5,343 nucleotides of DNA from Chloroflexota bacterium (GTDB lineage Bacteria > Chloroflexota > Ktedonobacteria > Ktedonobacterales > Ktedonobacteraceae), in contig JAJZEJ010000554.1 of the NCBI GenBank assembly GCA_021828635.1, forward strand, positions 1 through 5,343, given 5' to 3'. A program made the translations under genes and the position numbers. The notes beneath the pieces are model-generated. The model ran no database searches. It saw only the letters and a program-made list of their open reading frames with translations, and was not told where the DNA came from. Numbering within the stretch: position 1 is the first letter of the stretch; each line of letters starts with the position of its first letter. This document shows positions 1-5,343 of the stretch, piece by piece.

Positions 1-323
1 TCGTTGGCTTTCTACGTTTGAACGATATTGATCTGCTGGCACGTAAAGCCACACTTCGTCTTTTGATCGCGCCGGAGATGCAGCATCAAGGCTATGGGAC
101 AGATGCCATGCAGACGCTGATTGGCTTTTGCTTTCGGCAGATGGGACTACATCGGCTCGGCTTGATCGTACTCGAAACGAACGGACGTGCGCAGGCAATC
201 TATCGACGGCTCGGCTTTGTGACTGAAGGGCGTGAGCGTGAGGCCGTCTGGAGTGATGGACAATGGCACACCATGCTACACATGGGGTTGCTCGCCCATG
301 AGTGGGTTGAGGAGTCGGATTAA
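1..323 (+). CDS. GNAT-family N-acetyltransferase, 5' partial
   Basis: The reading frame is open from base 3 and ends at TAA 321-323; the N-terminal part lies outside the window. The visible ~106 residues begin in a 'VGFLRL' strand and cover the core GNAT fold. The acetyl-CoA pyrophosphate-binding loop is seen as Q-H-Q-G-Y-G (bases 81-98), followed by a helix rich in conserved positions (TDAM). The late motif N-G-R-A-Q-A-I-Y-R-R-L-G-F (from base 180) is typical of the RimJ/RimL-like branch, where Asn and Tyr lie near the CoA thiol, and it is followed by EGREREA. The family transfers acetyl from acetyl-CoA to an amine, such as a protein N-terminus, a small molecule or an antibiotic; the substrate cannot be told from this fragment. 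It ends one base before the ABC exporter start, so the two are probably co-transcribed. A TTG at 18 could be read as a start, but the conserved strand upstream of it shows that the gene continues to the left. Confidence 0.9.
   Translation, partial: VGFLRLNDIDLLARKATLRLLIAPEMQHQGYGTDAMQTLIGFCFRQMGLHRLGLIVLETNGRAQAIYRRLGFVTEGREREAVWSDGQWHTMLHMGLLAHEWVEESD
309..314 (+). promoter_or_regulatory. Ribosome binding site of the ABC exporter
   Basis: GAGGAG lies inside the last codons of the acetyltransferase, 10 bases before ATG 325. It decides the exporter start: the same frame is open upstream to base 232, but that extension overlaps the acetyltransferase in another frame and encodes nothing like an exporter N-terminus. 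Confidence 0.7.
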
Positions 324-324
324 T

Positions 325-2097
325 ATGCGCATCTGGTTGCGTTTTCTCAAGCTGCTCAAACCGTACCGTGGGCGGCTGATTGCCACATTTCTAGCGACTT
401 TTGCGCGTCCGTTGCTCAATGCCGCCAAAATCTACCTGCTCAAATTGATCATTGATAACTTGCTTTTACAACCAACAGGTTCCATCGTCTGGATCATTTG
501 TGGCAGCTATCTGGTGATTGCTTTTGCCAAAGGGATTGCAAACTATGTCGATCAATACCAGGGAGCCTATGTGGGTGGGCGTGTTGTGATTGATCTGCGT
601 CATCAGCTCTTCGCCCGCTTCCTGCGCCTCTCGTTGCGTTACCATCACGATCATCGTGTTGGTGAGAGTGTGAGTCGCCTCATCAGCGATGTTGGAGCTG
701 TAGAGGATGTACTGGTTGCCGGTATCACTGATGGCCTGACACACGTGTTAACAATTATTGTGTTTGCAGCCATGTTGTTCTACCTGGACCCATTGCTCGC
801 AGTCATCTCACTGCTGATGTTACCATTCCTGTTCGTATCGCTTGTGTTCTATGCGCAGCGAAGCAGAGTAGCTTCACGCGAAGTACGCACACGCTTGGCA
901 GAGCTTACCGCGAAAGCTGAGGAAGCATTGGCAGCCATTACACTGGTCAAGTCCTTTGTGCGCTTCTCACATGAGGAGCAGCAACTCCGCGAACGTGGCG
1001 AGCAGCACTGGCAGGCGCGTCTGGATGCAGCGCGGCAACGCGCTATCTTTGTTCCTCTCAGCGATATTCTTGCAACGTTCGGTACCGTTCTCGTGGTCTA
1101 CTTTGGAGCGCAGGCGCTCGCAACAGGCACGTTGACGATAGGTGGTTTGGTGATCTTCCTGGCATACCTGGGTCAACTCTATAATCCGCTCTTGAGTTTG
1201 AGCCGCCTGGGCAACAATATCCAGGGTGGTCTTGCGGCAGCAGAGCGCGTAGCAGCTTTACTAGACCTACCCCTAGAAGCGAACGAACCATCTGCTGCAT
1301 TGTTACCCCGTCACAGTTTTCTCAACGGAGCTATGCATCCCGCAATAGCCTTTGAAAATGTCTCTTTTGCTTATACAAAGGGACGTCCCGTCTTACGCAA
1401 TTTCGAGCTGACTGTGCCTCGCGGTGCGATTGTTGGTCTGGTAGGAGCGAGTGGAGGGGGGAAATCAACCGCTATCGCCCTGTTGCAACGGTTCTACGAG
1501 CCAGATGGCGGACGTGTCTGTCTGTTTGGACACGATATACGTGCCTTTGAAACAGCAACCTTACGTCAGATGATGGCTGTCGTACCGCAAGAAGTGACCC
1601 TCTTGATGGGCAGTATCCGTGATAACATCGCATATGGGCGTTTGGAAGCCGATAACGAAACCATTCTACACGCTGCGCAGCAGGCGGGCATTTTTGATAT
1701 GAAGCTTGCCGATGGCCTGAATACCATGATCGGGCCACGTGGCACAAAGCTCTCCGGTGGACAACGTCAGCGCGTGGCGATTGCCCGTGCATTAGTACGT
1801 GAAGCACCCATTCTCATCTTCGACGAGGCAACCTCCGCACTTGATACGCTCTCAGAAGAGCGTATCCGTTCAACCTTAGAATCATTACGTGCGCACCATA
1901 CCATTTTACTGATCGCTCACCGCCTCTCGACCGTGCGCACCGCCGATCTGATTGCGGTCGTTGAGCAGGGCAGTGTTGTTGAAGTTGGTACACATGATGA
2001 GCTAATGTGGCGTCGCGGTGTTTACGCTGCATTAGTACACAGCCAGCAGGCAACCGATATTGCACAACAAACCACTATCGTATTGCCACGTCCGTAG
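325..2097 (+). CDS. ABC exporter half-transporter (membrane + ATPase domains)
   Basis: This 590-aa protein is a complete type I ABC exporter subunit of the MsbA/LmrA-like class, which works as a dimer in the cytoplasmic membrane. Residues ~16-310 form the membrane domain, with hydrophobic segments near 16-38, 53-73, 137-154, 156-177, 242-262 and 272-290. The ATPase domain (~340-580) has every key element: A-loop Tyr350, Walker A GASGGGKST (374-382), Q-loop Gln422, signature LSGGQ (476-480), Walker B ILIFDE (496-501) with catalytic Glu501, D-loop SALD (504-507) and switch His532. Length is normal for the family, so it is intact. There is no N-terminal C39 peptidase domain, so it would not itself cleave a Gly-Gly leader. 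The start at 325 is supported by GAGGAG and by MRIWLRFLKLLKPYRGRL, a typical exporter beginning. It follows the acetyltransferase with a one-base gap (operon). The substrate is unknown; the small peptide gene downstream is one candidate, and drug or lipid export is equally possible. Confidence 0.93.
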   Translation: MRIWLRFLKLLKPYRGRLIATFLATFARPLLNAAKIYLLKLIIDNLLLQPTGSIVWIICGSYLVIAFAKGIANYVDQYQGAYVGGRVVIDLRHQLFARFLRLSLRYHHDHRVGESVSRLISDVGAVEDVLVAGITDGLTHVLTIIVFAAMLFYLDPLLAVISLLMLPFLFVSLVFYAQRSRVASREVRTRLAELTAKAEEALAAITLVKSFVRFSHEEQQLRERGEQHWQARLDAARQRAIFVPLSDILATFGTVLVVYFGAQALATGTLTIGGLVIFLAYLGQLYNPLLSLSRLGNNIQGGLAAAERVAALLDLPLEANEPSAALLPRHSFLNGAMHPAIAFENVSFAYTKGRPVLRNFELTVPRGAIVGLVGASGGGKSTAIALLQRFYEPDGGRVCLFGHDIRAFETATLRQMMAVVPQEVTLLMGSIRDNIAYGRLEADNETILHAAQQAGIFDMKLADGLNTMIGPRGTKLSGGQRQRVAIARALVREAPILIFDEATSALDTLSEERIRSTLESLRAHHTILLIAHRLSTVRTADLIAVVEQGSVVEVGTHDELMWRRGVYAALVHSQQATDIAQQTTIVLPRP

Positions 2098-2144
2098 CGC
2101 GGAATTCTCATGGTTCTCTTCATCATTCTCTCACTGAAGATAGC

Positions 2145-2150
2145 TATGAT
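2145..2150 (+). promoter_or_regulatory. Possible -10 element before the micro-gene
   Basis: TATGAT differs from TATAAT at one position and lies 60 bases before ATG 2211. No good -35 hexamer is found 16-18 bases upstream (ATCATT is at the right place but is poor). The micro-gene may instead be read through from the exporter, as no strong terminator lies between them. Confidence 0.2.
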
Positions 2151-2193
2151 AGAAATGTGCGAACGAGAAAGACGGACGCCCCTATATTAGAAG

Positions 2194-2201
2194 AAAGGAG
2201 G
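2194..2201 (+). promoter_or_regulatory. Very strong ribosome binding site of the micro-gene
   Basis: AAAGGAGG pairs over eight bases with the usual 16S rRNA 3' end and lies 9 bases before ATG 2211. It is the best Shine-Dalgarno in the window. It supports this ATG over the in-frame reading that starts at 2007 inside the exporter gene. Confidence 0.75.
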
Positions 2202-2210
2202 ACACCTATC

Positions 2211-2321
2211 ATGGCAGAAGCAGTTGGTCTTGAGAGCGAGAGCGTCGAGAACACCACTGAAACTGACGGTCCCGGCGGTTCAAATACGCAACAGGATGGC
2301 AATTTTGATGGCAACTACTAA
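2211..2321 (+). CDS. Small acidic peptide, possible precursor peptide
   Basis: This encodes 36 residues and ends at TAA 2319-2321. I do not recognise a family. The peptide has five Glu and three Asp, with no Lys, Arg, His or Cys, so it is strongly negative. The first half (MAEAVGLESESVENTTETD) looks like a soluble leader. A G-P-G-G stretch (20-23) follows, then a polar tail S-N-T-Q-Q (24-28) and a tandem D-G-N-F / D-G-N-Y (29-36) ending in Tyr. There is no signal peptide or membrane segment. The very strong ribosome binding site and the hairpins after the stop argue for a real, well-expressed gene. Its layout, together with the ABC exporter 113 bases upstream, recalls ribosomally made, modified or exported peptides. 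Absence of Cys rules out lanthionine, thioether or disulfide chemistry; Asp, Glu, Ser, Thr, Asn and Tyr remain available. No modifying enzyme or peptidase is seen in the window, so the function is open. It could also be a small regulatory or stress protein. Confidence 0.6.
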   Translation: MAEAVGLESESVENTTETDGPGGSNTQQDGNFDGNY

Positions 2322-2362
2322 GTTGGTCGTGGGCATTGCCGCCTAAAATGAATATACCTCAG

Positions 2363-2380
2363 CCCGCACTTGGAGGCGGG
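2363..2380 (+). terminator. Short GC hairpin after the micro-gene
   Basis: CCCGC (2363-2367) pairs with GCGGG (2376-2380) around an 8-base loop. It lies 41 bases after the micro-gene stop and abuts the longer hairpin, sharing its first G. There is no T-run directly after it, so termination by this stem alone is doubtful. Confidence 0.3.
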
Positions 2381-2434
2381 AGAAATGGCACAGGGTGCAG
2401 AACGTTATGCCTTTTGCACCCTGTGCCATTTCTC
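2380..2434. repeat. Long palindrome, 20-bp perfect stem
   Basis: Bases 2380-2399 are an exact reverse complement of 2415-2434. Continuing inward, a G-T wobble and two A-T pairs extend the stem to 23 positions around a 9-base loop (2403-2411). It is much longer than a usual intrinsic terminator and is followed only by CTATTTA, not a proper T-run. It may still stop or protect the micro-gene transcript. The arm carries ATGGCAC and GGGTGC, a core also seen in the larger palindrome at 4429-4517, so both may be copies of one repeat family. Seen: the palindrome. Inferred: mobile repeat or transcript-end role. Confidence 0.75.
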
Positions 2435-2533
2435 TATTTAGAGTAGTGAAGATGTATGAGGTAGGGAAAGCGTAGCTTCCTATTGTATTTTTCCAAATTT
2501 CTGAAAAAATATATCATCATGTGGAAAAACAAC

Positions 2534-2563
2534 TTGACAAAAGCCCCATCTGTATGGCACTAT
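2534..2563 (+). promoter_or_regulatory. Candidate sigma-70 type promoter for the lactate permease
   Basis: A perfect TTGACA (2534-2539) is followed after 18 bases by CACTAT (2558-2563), a weak -10. AT-rich DNA lies just upstream. If used, transcription would begin near 2570 and leave a leader of about 165 bases before the permease start. A TATTGA at 2561 is the alternative -10, but its spacing (21) is too long. Confidence 0.4.
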
Positions 2564-2662
2564 TGATGTGAAGCCTATATGCATGTTCTCTCAACTGCAT
2601 GGACGTAGACGAGAGGCCAGATGCGTACCGTGGCTGTGATAATAGGTAGCTCCCATTTGTTT

Positions 2663-2685
2663 TCTCGCACATGGGGTGTGCGAGA
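2663..2685 (+). promoter_or_regulatory. Leader hairpin upstream of the lactate permease
   Basis: TCTCGCACA (2663-2671) is exactly complementary to TGTGCGAGA (2677-2685) around a TGGGG loop. It lies in the presumed untranslated leader, 39 bases before the ribosome binding site. It has no T-run, so it is not an intrinsic terminator. It could be an operator dyad for a repressor or an RNA structure affecting translation or stability. I cannot match it to a known riboswitch, T-box or LldR-type site. Confidence 0.4.
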
Positions 2686-2724
2686 GTTGTGTCCGCAACA
2701 CCAGTTGTATCGTTCTCATAACAT

Positions 2725-2730
2725 GGAGGT
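2725..2730 (+). promoter_or_regulatory. Ribosome binding site of the lactate permease
   Basis: GGAGGT sits 7 bases before ATG 2738 and overlaps another in-frame ATG at 2723. Because the Shine-Dalgarno lies inside the codons that follow 2723, the start at 2738 is preferred. Confidence 0.75.
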
Positions 2731-2737
2731 AACACTG

Positions 2738-4414
2738 ATGTTCCACCAGATACTGGCCCCCGTGGGAGGCAATCTCTTCCTTTCCTTTCTCGTTGGCATC
2801 ATTCCCATCGCTGTCGTCCTCGTATTATTGGGTATTGTACGTCGTCCAGCCTGGCAAGCTGCTCTGGCCGGGTTAGTGGTCGGTCTGATTATCGCCATCG
2901 CGATCTGGCGGATGCCGGTTGGGCTGGCCTTTGACTCGACACTCAACGGCATGGTCTTCGCCCTTGTGCCTGTAATGTGGATTGTCTGGTCAGCGATGTG
3001 GCTCTACAACATCGCGGTACGTACCGGCAAGTTTGAACTATTTCGCCGTTGGATGGTCCACAATGTTCCCTCGGATAAGCGTATCCTGATGCTGATTATC
3101 GGCTTTAGCTTCGGTGCCTTGATGGAAGGTATCGCGGGTTTCGGTACACCTGTGGCTATCGGTAGCGCCTTGCTGATTGGTCTCGGTTTTCCGGTGCTGG
3201 ATGCATTAGCCATCACGCTGATCTTCGATACCGCACCGGTAGCATTCGGTGCGCTGGGTGTGCCAATCACGACGTTGGGCGCGGTAACAGGGCTACCAGT
3301 ACATACCCTGGCGCAAATGGTTGGTCGCCAGTTGCCCTTCTTCGCGTTTTTCCTTCCCTTCTATGTGATGGTCATTTTTATGGGCTTTAAGGGTCTGAAG
3401 CATATCTGGCCCGCTGCGCTGGTAGCGGGTGGCTCCTTCGCACTGACACAGTTCGTGGTCTCAAACTTTGTTGGCCCTGAACTGCCTGACGTGCTGGCAT
3501 CGCTAGTTTCACTGATCTGCGTCATTCTATTCGTGCAGGTCTGGAAGCCACGTGATATAGAAGAGTACCGCGTCAATTTCGCTGCTATTGGCTCAACGAC
3601 CATCAACGCTCCCGATATCGGTGAGAAGCAGATTCCTGTGCCGATAGCGGGTAGTGGACCTGATATGGGCAGCAAACCCAGTGTAGGTGAAGCAATACTG
3701 GCCTGGATGCCCTGGGTACTGGTCAGCCTGGTCGTGATTGCGTGGACTTTCTTAAAAGTGCCAATAGTTGGGCAGGCGTTGATCAAGTGGCCGGGACTGA
3801 ACAACGCTGTCTTCTTGACTCTCTATAAGAAACCCTACGCAGATCTGTATACCTTCCAGCCATTAGGCACAGGCACTGCCATTCTGGTCGCGGTAATCCT
3901 GACCTCGCTGATTCTGCGTGCCAGTCCCAGAACGTTCTTCCTGGCGCTAGCGGATACGTGGGTACAGTTGCGCTTCGCCATTCTAACCGTCATGCTCATT
4001 GTGGGTCTGGCATACCTCTTCAACTATTCCGGCATCGCCTATACGCTTGGCCTGGCACTCTCCTCAGTAGGTGCAATCTTCCCCTTCTTCTCGGCCTTCC
4101 TGGGCTGGATTGCCTGTTTCCTGAGCGGTAGCGATACGTCCAGCAATGCTCTCTTCGGCAACCTGCAAGTAGTGGCGGCACGGCGCTTAGGCTTGAGTCC
4201 GGTGCTGATGGCGGCAACAAATTCCTCTGGCGCGGTCATGAGTAAAATGATCTCACCGCAGAATGTCACAACCGGTGTCTCGACGACGACGCTGGTCGGC
4301 AAAGAAGGTCTGGTCATTCGTCAGACCTTTATCCACAGCATCATTCTGGCCGCGTTGATGGGCCTGCTGGCAATGGCCCAACAATACATCTTCACAGGAA
4401 TGATTCCACACTAG
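2738..4414 (+). CDS. lctP: L-lactate permease, LctP family
   Basis: This 558-aa, very hydrophobic protein matches the usual length of the LctP/LldP family (~550-560 aa), cytoplasmic-membrane carriers that import lactate, and in some members glycolate, with protons. Family hallmarks are all present. MEGIAGFGTPVAIGSALLIG (129-148) is followed by the conserved stretch FDTAPVAFGALGVPI (163-177). LSGSDTSSNALFGNLQ is at 462-477 and NSSGAVMSKMISPQN at 495-509. The N-terminus (LAPVGGNLFLSFLVGIIPIAVVLVLLGI) is the standard first membrane segment, and a long polar loop lies at about 270-318. No frameshift or truncation is seen. The start at 2738 is chosen for its GGAGGT; the frame is open upstream to ATG 2621, but that extension is rich in polar residues and unlike the family. 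Lactate dehydrogenase or lut genes, often neighbours, are absent here, so the exact substrate (L-lactate, D-lactate or glycolate) is inferred from family only. It probably has its own promoter. Confidence 0.95.
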   Translation: MFHQILAPVGGNLFLSFLVGIIPIAVVLVLLGIVRRPAWQAALAGLVVGLIIAIAIWRMPVGLAFDSTLNGMVFALVPVMWIVWSAMWLYNIAVRTGKFELFRRWMVHNVPSDKRILMLIIGFSFGALMEGIAGFGTPVAIGSALLIGLGFPVLDALAITLIFDTAPVAFGALGVPITTLGAVTGLPVHTLAQMVGRQLPFFAFFLPFYVMVIFMGFKGLKHIWPAALVAGGSFALTQFVVSNFVGPELPDVLASLVSLICVILFVQVWKPRDIEEYRVNFAAIGSTTINAPDIGEKQIPVPIAGSGPDMGSKPSVGEAILAWMPWVLVSLVVIAWTFLKVPIVGQALIKWPGLNNAVFLTLYKKPYADLYTFQPLGTGTAILVAVILTSLILRASPRTFFLALADTWVQLRFAILTVMLIVGLAYLFNYSGIAYTLGLALSSVGAIFPFFSAFLGWIACFLSGSDTSSNALFGNLQVVAARRLGLSPVLMAATNSSGAVMSKMISPQNVTTGVSTTTLVGKEGLVIRQTFIHSIILAALMGLLAMAQQYIFTGMIPH

Positions 4415-4428
4415 ATTTTCGTTAGACG

Positions 4429-4517
4429 GGCATGGCACCCACAAGGGGTGCCACTACATGTATCGTGTATCTTCGGCACGGTATATATGTAGTGGCACCC
4501 CTTGTGGGTGCCATGCC
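4429..4517. repeat. 89-base nested palindrome between permease and deaminase
   Basis: Bases 4429-4459 are an exact reverse complement of 4487-4517 (31 bp). A G-T wobble and three more pairs extend the stem to 4463/4483, and the centre holds a further CGTG/CACG stem (4464-4467 / 4477-4480). Each arm is also a hairpin by itself: TGGCACCC (4433-4440) with GGGTGCCA (4446-4453), and TGGCACCC (4493-4500) with GGGTGCCA (4506-4513). A fifth half-unit GGGTGCCA occurs just outside at 4520-4527. It starts 15 bases after the permease stop. The design resembles REP/BIME or MITE-like interspersed elements. It has no transposase. It may also end the permease transcript, though no T-run follows. Short open frames across it on both strands are only translations of the repeat. 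Confidence 0.9.
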
Positions 4518-4551
4518 ACGGGTGCCACGAGTATCATGTATAGGAAAAACC

Positions 4552-4580
4552 TCGACGCTTGTACCAAAATCTGTTACTAT
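4552..4580 (+). promoter_or_regulatory. Candidate promoter of the adenine deaminase gene
   Basis: TCGACG (4552-4557, four of six matches to TTGACA) and TACTAT (4575-4580) are separated by exactly 17 bases. The -10 overlaps an 8-base palindrome ACTATAGT (4576-4583), and ACTATA recurs at 4591-4596. Transcription would start near 4587, about 50 bases before the gene. Confidence 0.4.
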
Positions 4581-4625
4581 AGTCTCCAATACTATACAAT
4601 CTACAGTAAAGCCTGATTGAGCGAT

Positions 4626-4630
4626 GGAGG
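4626..4630 (+). promoter_or_regulatory. Ribosome binding site of the adenine deaminase gene
   Basis: GGAGG (within GGAGGGG) lies 5 bases before ATG 4636, slightly short but workable. It overlaps the other in-frame ATG at 4624, which has only a weak GA-rich stretch upstream. The start at 4636 is therefore preferred, with 4624 possible (four residues longer). Confidence 0.55.
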
Positions 4631-4635
4631 GGCGT

Positions 4636-5343
4636 ATGGAGAAACTTAGGCGTCGTATCCAGGTTGCGCGTGGGGAACTTCCCGCGGACCTGATGTTGAG
4701 AAATGGTATGTTGGTCAATGTATGCAGTGGCGAATCTTATTTAGCTGATGTGGCTGTGGTTGATGGTGTAATCGTGGGTGTTTGTCCCTCTGGCAGCAAT
4801 GCCGCACGGGGCTATCATGGGAATGAGGAACGCGATCTACAGGGACGCTGGCTGGCACCAGGGTTGATTGATGGACATATGCATATTGAAAGCACGATGC
4901 TGGTGCTGTCGGAATTCGCCCGGCTGGTGGTGCCACGTGGTGTGACGGCGGTGATGCTCGATCCACACGAATTTGCCAATGTGATGGGTGTAGAGGGTAT
5001 CCGCTATGTACTGGAGTCAGGGCGCAATCTGCCACTTTCCGCCTATGTGATGCTTTCGTCCTGTGTGCCAGCTTCGGCTTACGAAAGTCCGTATCGTGTG
5101 CTACTGGCCCAAGACTTGCTACCACTTTTGGATGATGAGCGCGTATTGGGTTTGGCGGAAATGATGAATATGCCCGGTGTGTTGCATGGGGATGAGCAGG
5201 TGCTGGCGAAAATTGCCGCCGCGCATAGACATGGCCTGGTTGTTGATGGACATGCCCCAGGATTGAGTGGGCGCGATCTGTGTGCTTATGCCGCCTCTGG
5301 TGTGATGTCCGATCACGAATGTACTACTTTAGAGGAGGCACGC
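4636..5343 (+). CDS. ade: Adenine deaminase, 3' partial
   Basis: The first 236 residues of an adenine deaminase (EC 3.5.4.2) are present; the family is usually ~550-600 aa, so more than half lies beyond the right edge. The enzyme is a metal-dependent amidohydrolase that turns adenine into hypoxanthine and ammonia in purine salvage or nitrogen use, in the cytoplasm. The start ARGELPADLMLRNGMLVNV (11-29) is the typical N-terminal small domain. The barrel opens with PGLIDGHMHIEST (75-87), in which His81 and His83 are metal ligands. DPHEFANVMG (from 109), LPLSAYVMLSSCVPAS, GLAEMMNMPGV with Glu175, VDGHAPGLSG with His206, and SDHE (225-228) are hallmark blocks of this family rather than of other amidohydrolases. 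All key residues that fall inside the window are intact. It follows the permease by 221 bases with a palindrome and a promoter-like pair between, so it is probably a separate unit. Confidence 0.95.
   Translation, partial: MEKLRRRIQVARGELPADLMLRNGMLVNVCSGESYLADVAVVDGVIVGVCPSGSNAARGYHGNEERDLQGRWLAPGLIDGHMHIESTMLVLSEFARLVVPRGVTAVMLDPHEFANVMGVEGIRYVLESGRNLPLSAYVMLSSCVPASAYESPYRVLLAQDLLPLLDDERVLGLAEMMNMPGVLHGDEQVLAKIAAAHRHGLVVDGHAPGLSGRDLCAYAASGVMSDHECTTLEEAR

Larger units (their letters stand above)
2322..2737. other. Intergenic spacer with hairpins, promoter and long leader
   Basis: No convincing gene lies in these 416 bases on either strand. From left to right it holds a GC hairpin (2363-2380), a long near-perfect hairpin (2380-2434), and a weak bulged hairpin GGAAAGC-gta-GCTTCC (about 2465-2480) with a T-run at 2488-2492. 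These are followed by an AT-rich stretch (about 2481-2533) with a TTTTTC/GAAAAA inverted pair (2488-2493 / 2503-2508), a promoter-like pair, a TGCATG repeated at 2580 and 2596, and a leader hairpin (2663-2685) before the permease ribosome binding site. Confidence 0.6.

Noticed and set aside
232..324. Upstream in-frame extension of the ABC exporter (31 more residues).
   Set aside because: It overlaps the acetyltransferase in another frame, has no exporter-like sequence, and the ATG at 325 has a good ribosome binding site and a typical N-terminus.
2007..2210. In-frame extension of the micro-gene into the exporter gene.
   Set aside because: The first part is an out-of-frame reading of the exporter C-terminus; the strong Shine-Dalgarno points to ATG 2211.
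2211..2321. Lasso-peptide precursor reading of the micro-gene.
   Set aside because: Placing Thr at the usual penultimate leader position (T18) puts the ring Asp at core position 10, outside the usual 7-9, and no lasso cyclase or protease genes are seen.
2465..2492. Bulged hairpin followed by a T-run as an intrinsic terminator.
   Set aside because: The stem is short with a bulge, the loop is only three bases, and the T-run begins several bases after the stem; too weak to call.
2621..2737. Longer N-terminus for the lactate permease.
   Set aside because: The extra 39 residues are polar and Cys/His-containing, unlike the family; they include the leader hairpin, and GGAGGT places the start at 2738.
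3361..3804. Minus-strand open frames inside the permease, the exporter and the deaminase.
   Set aside because: They lie opposite well-supported conserved genes, have low-complexity composition, and show no recognisable domain.
4422..4718. Short open frames on both strands across the palindrome (also 4432-4620 on the + strand).
   Set aside because: They are translations of the inverted repeat, which gives similar peptides on both strands, and have no ribosome binding site support.

Overview
This is a bacterial window with every supported gene on the + strand, tightly coding, and of moderate GC content (estimated by eye as slightly above 50%). It shows two complete large genes, one complete micro-gene and two genes cut by the window edges. 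The long nested palindrome and the general protein style resemble soil Chloroflexota such as Ktedonobacter-like genomes. That is an impression from memory, not something the sequence proves.

Left block (1-2321): the C-terminal part of a GNAT N-acetyltransferase is followed one base later by a complete half-size ABC exporter (membrane domain plus ATPase, 590 aa). The two are almost certainly one transcription unit. After 113 bases comes a 36-aa, strongly acidic micro-gene with a consensus-perfect Shine-Dalgarno. Its peptide has a Gly-Gly, a short polar tail, and a C-terminal tandem DGNF/DGNY. It looks like a small secreted or modified peptide precursor, and the exporter beside it could be its transporter. 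No modification enzyme is visible in the window, so this remains a hypothesis.

Middle spacer (2322-2737): two abutting hairpins, one with a 20-bp perfect stem, lie just after the micro-gene. An AT-rich stretch follows, then a promoter-like TTGACA/CACTAT pair and a long leader with a 9-bp perfect hairpin before the next gene.

Right block (2738-5343): a complete LctP-family lactate permease (558 aa) is followed by a 221-base spacer. That spacer carries an 89-base near-perfect palindrome whose arms are themselves small hairpins, and then a promoter-like pair. The start of an adenine deaminase gene follows (first 236 residues), running off the right edge. The permease imports a carbon source and the deaminase converts adenine to hypoxanthine and ammonia. 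No direct metabolic link is evident, and the palindrome and separate promoter suggest they are independent units.

The best candidates for something undescribed are the acidic micro-gene next to the exporter and the two large palindromes, which share a TGGCAC...GGGTGC core and may belong to one interspersed repeat family.
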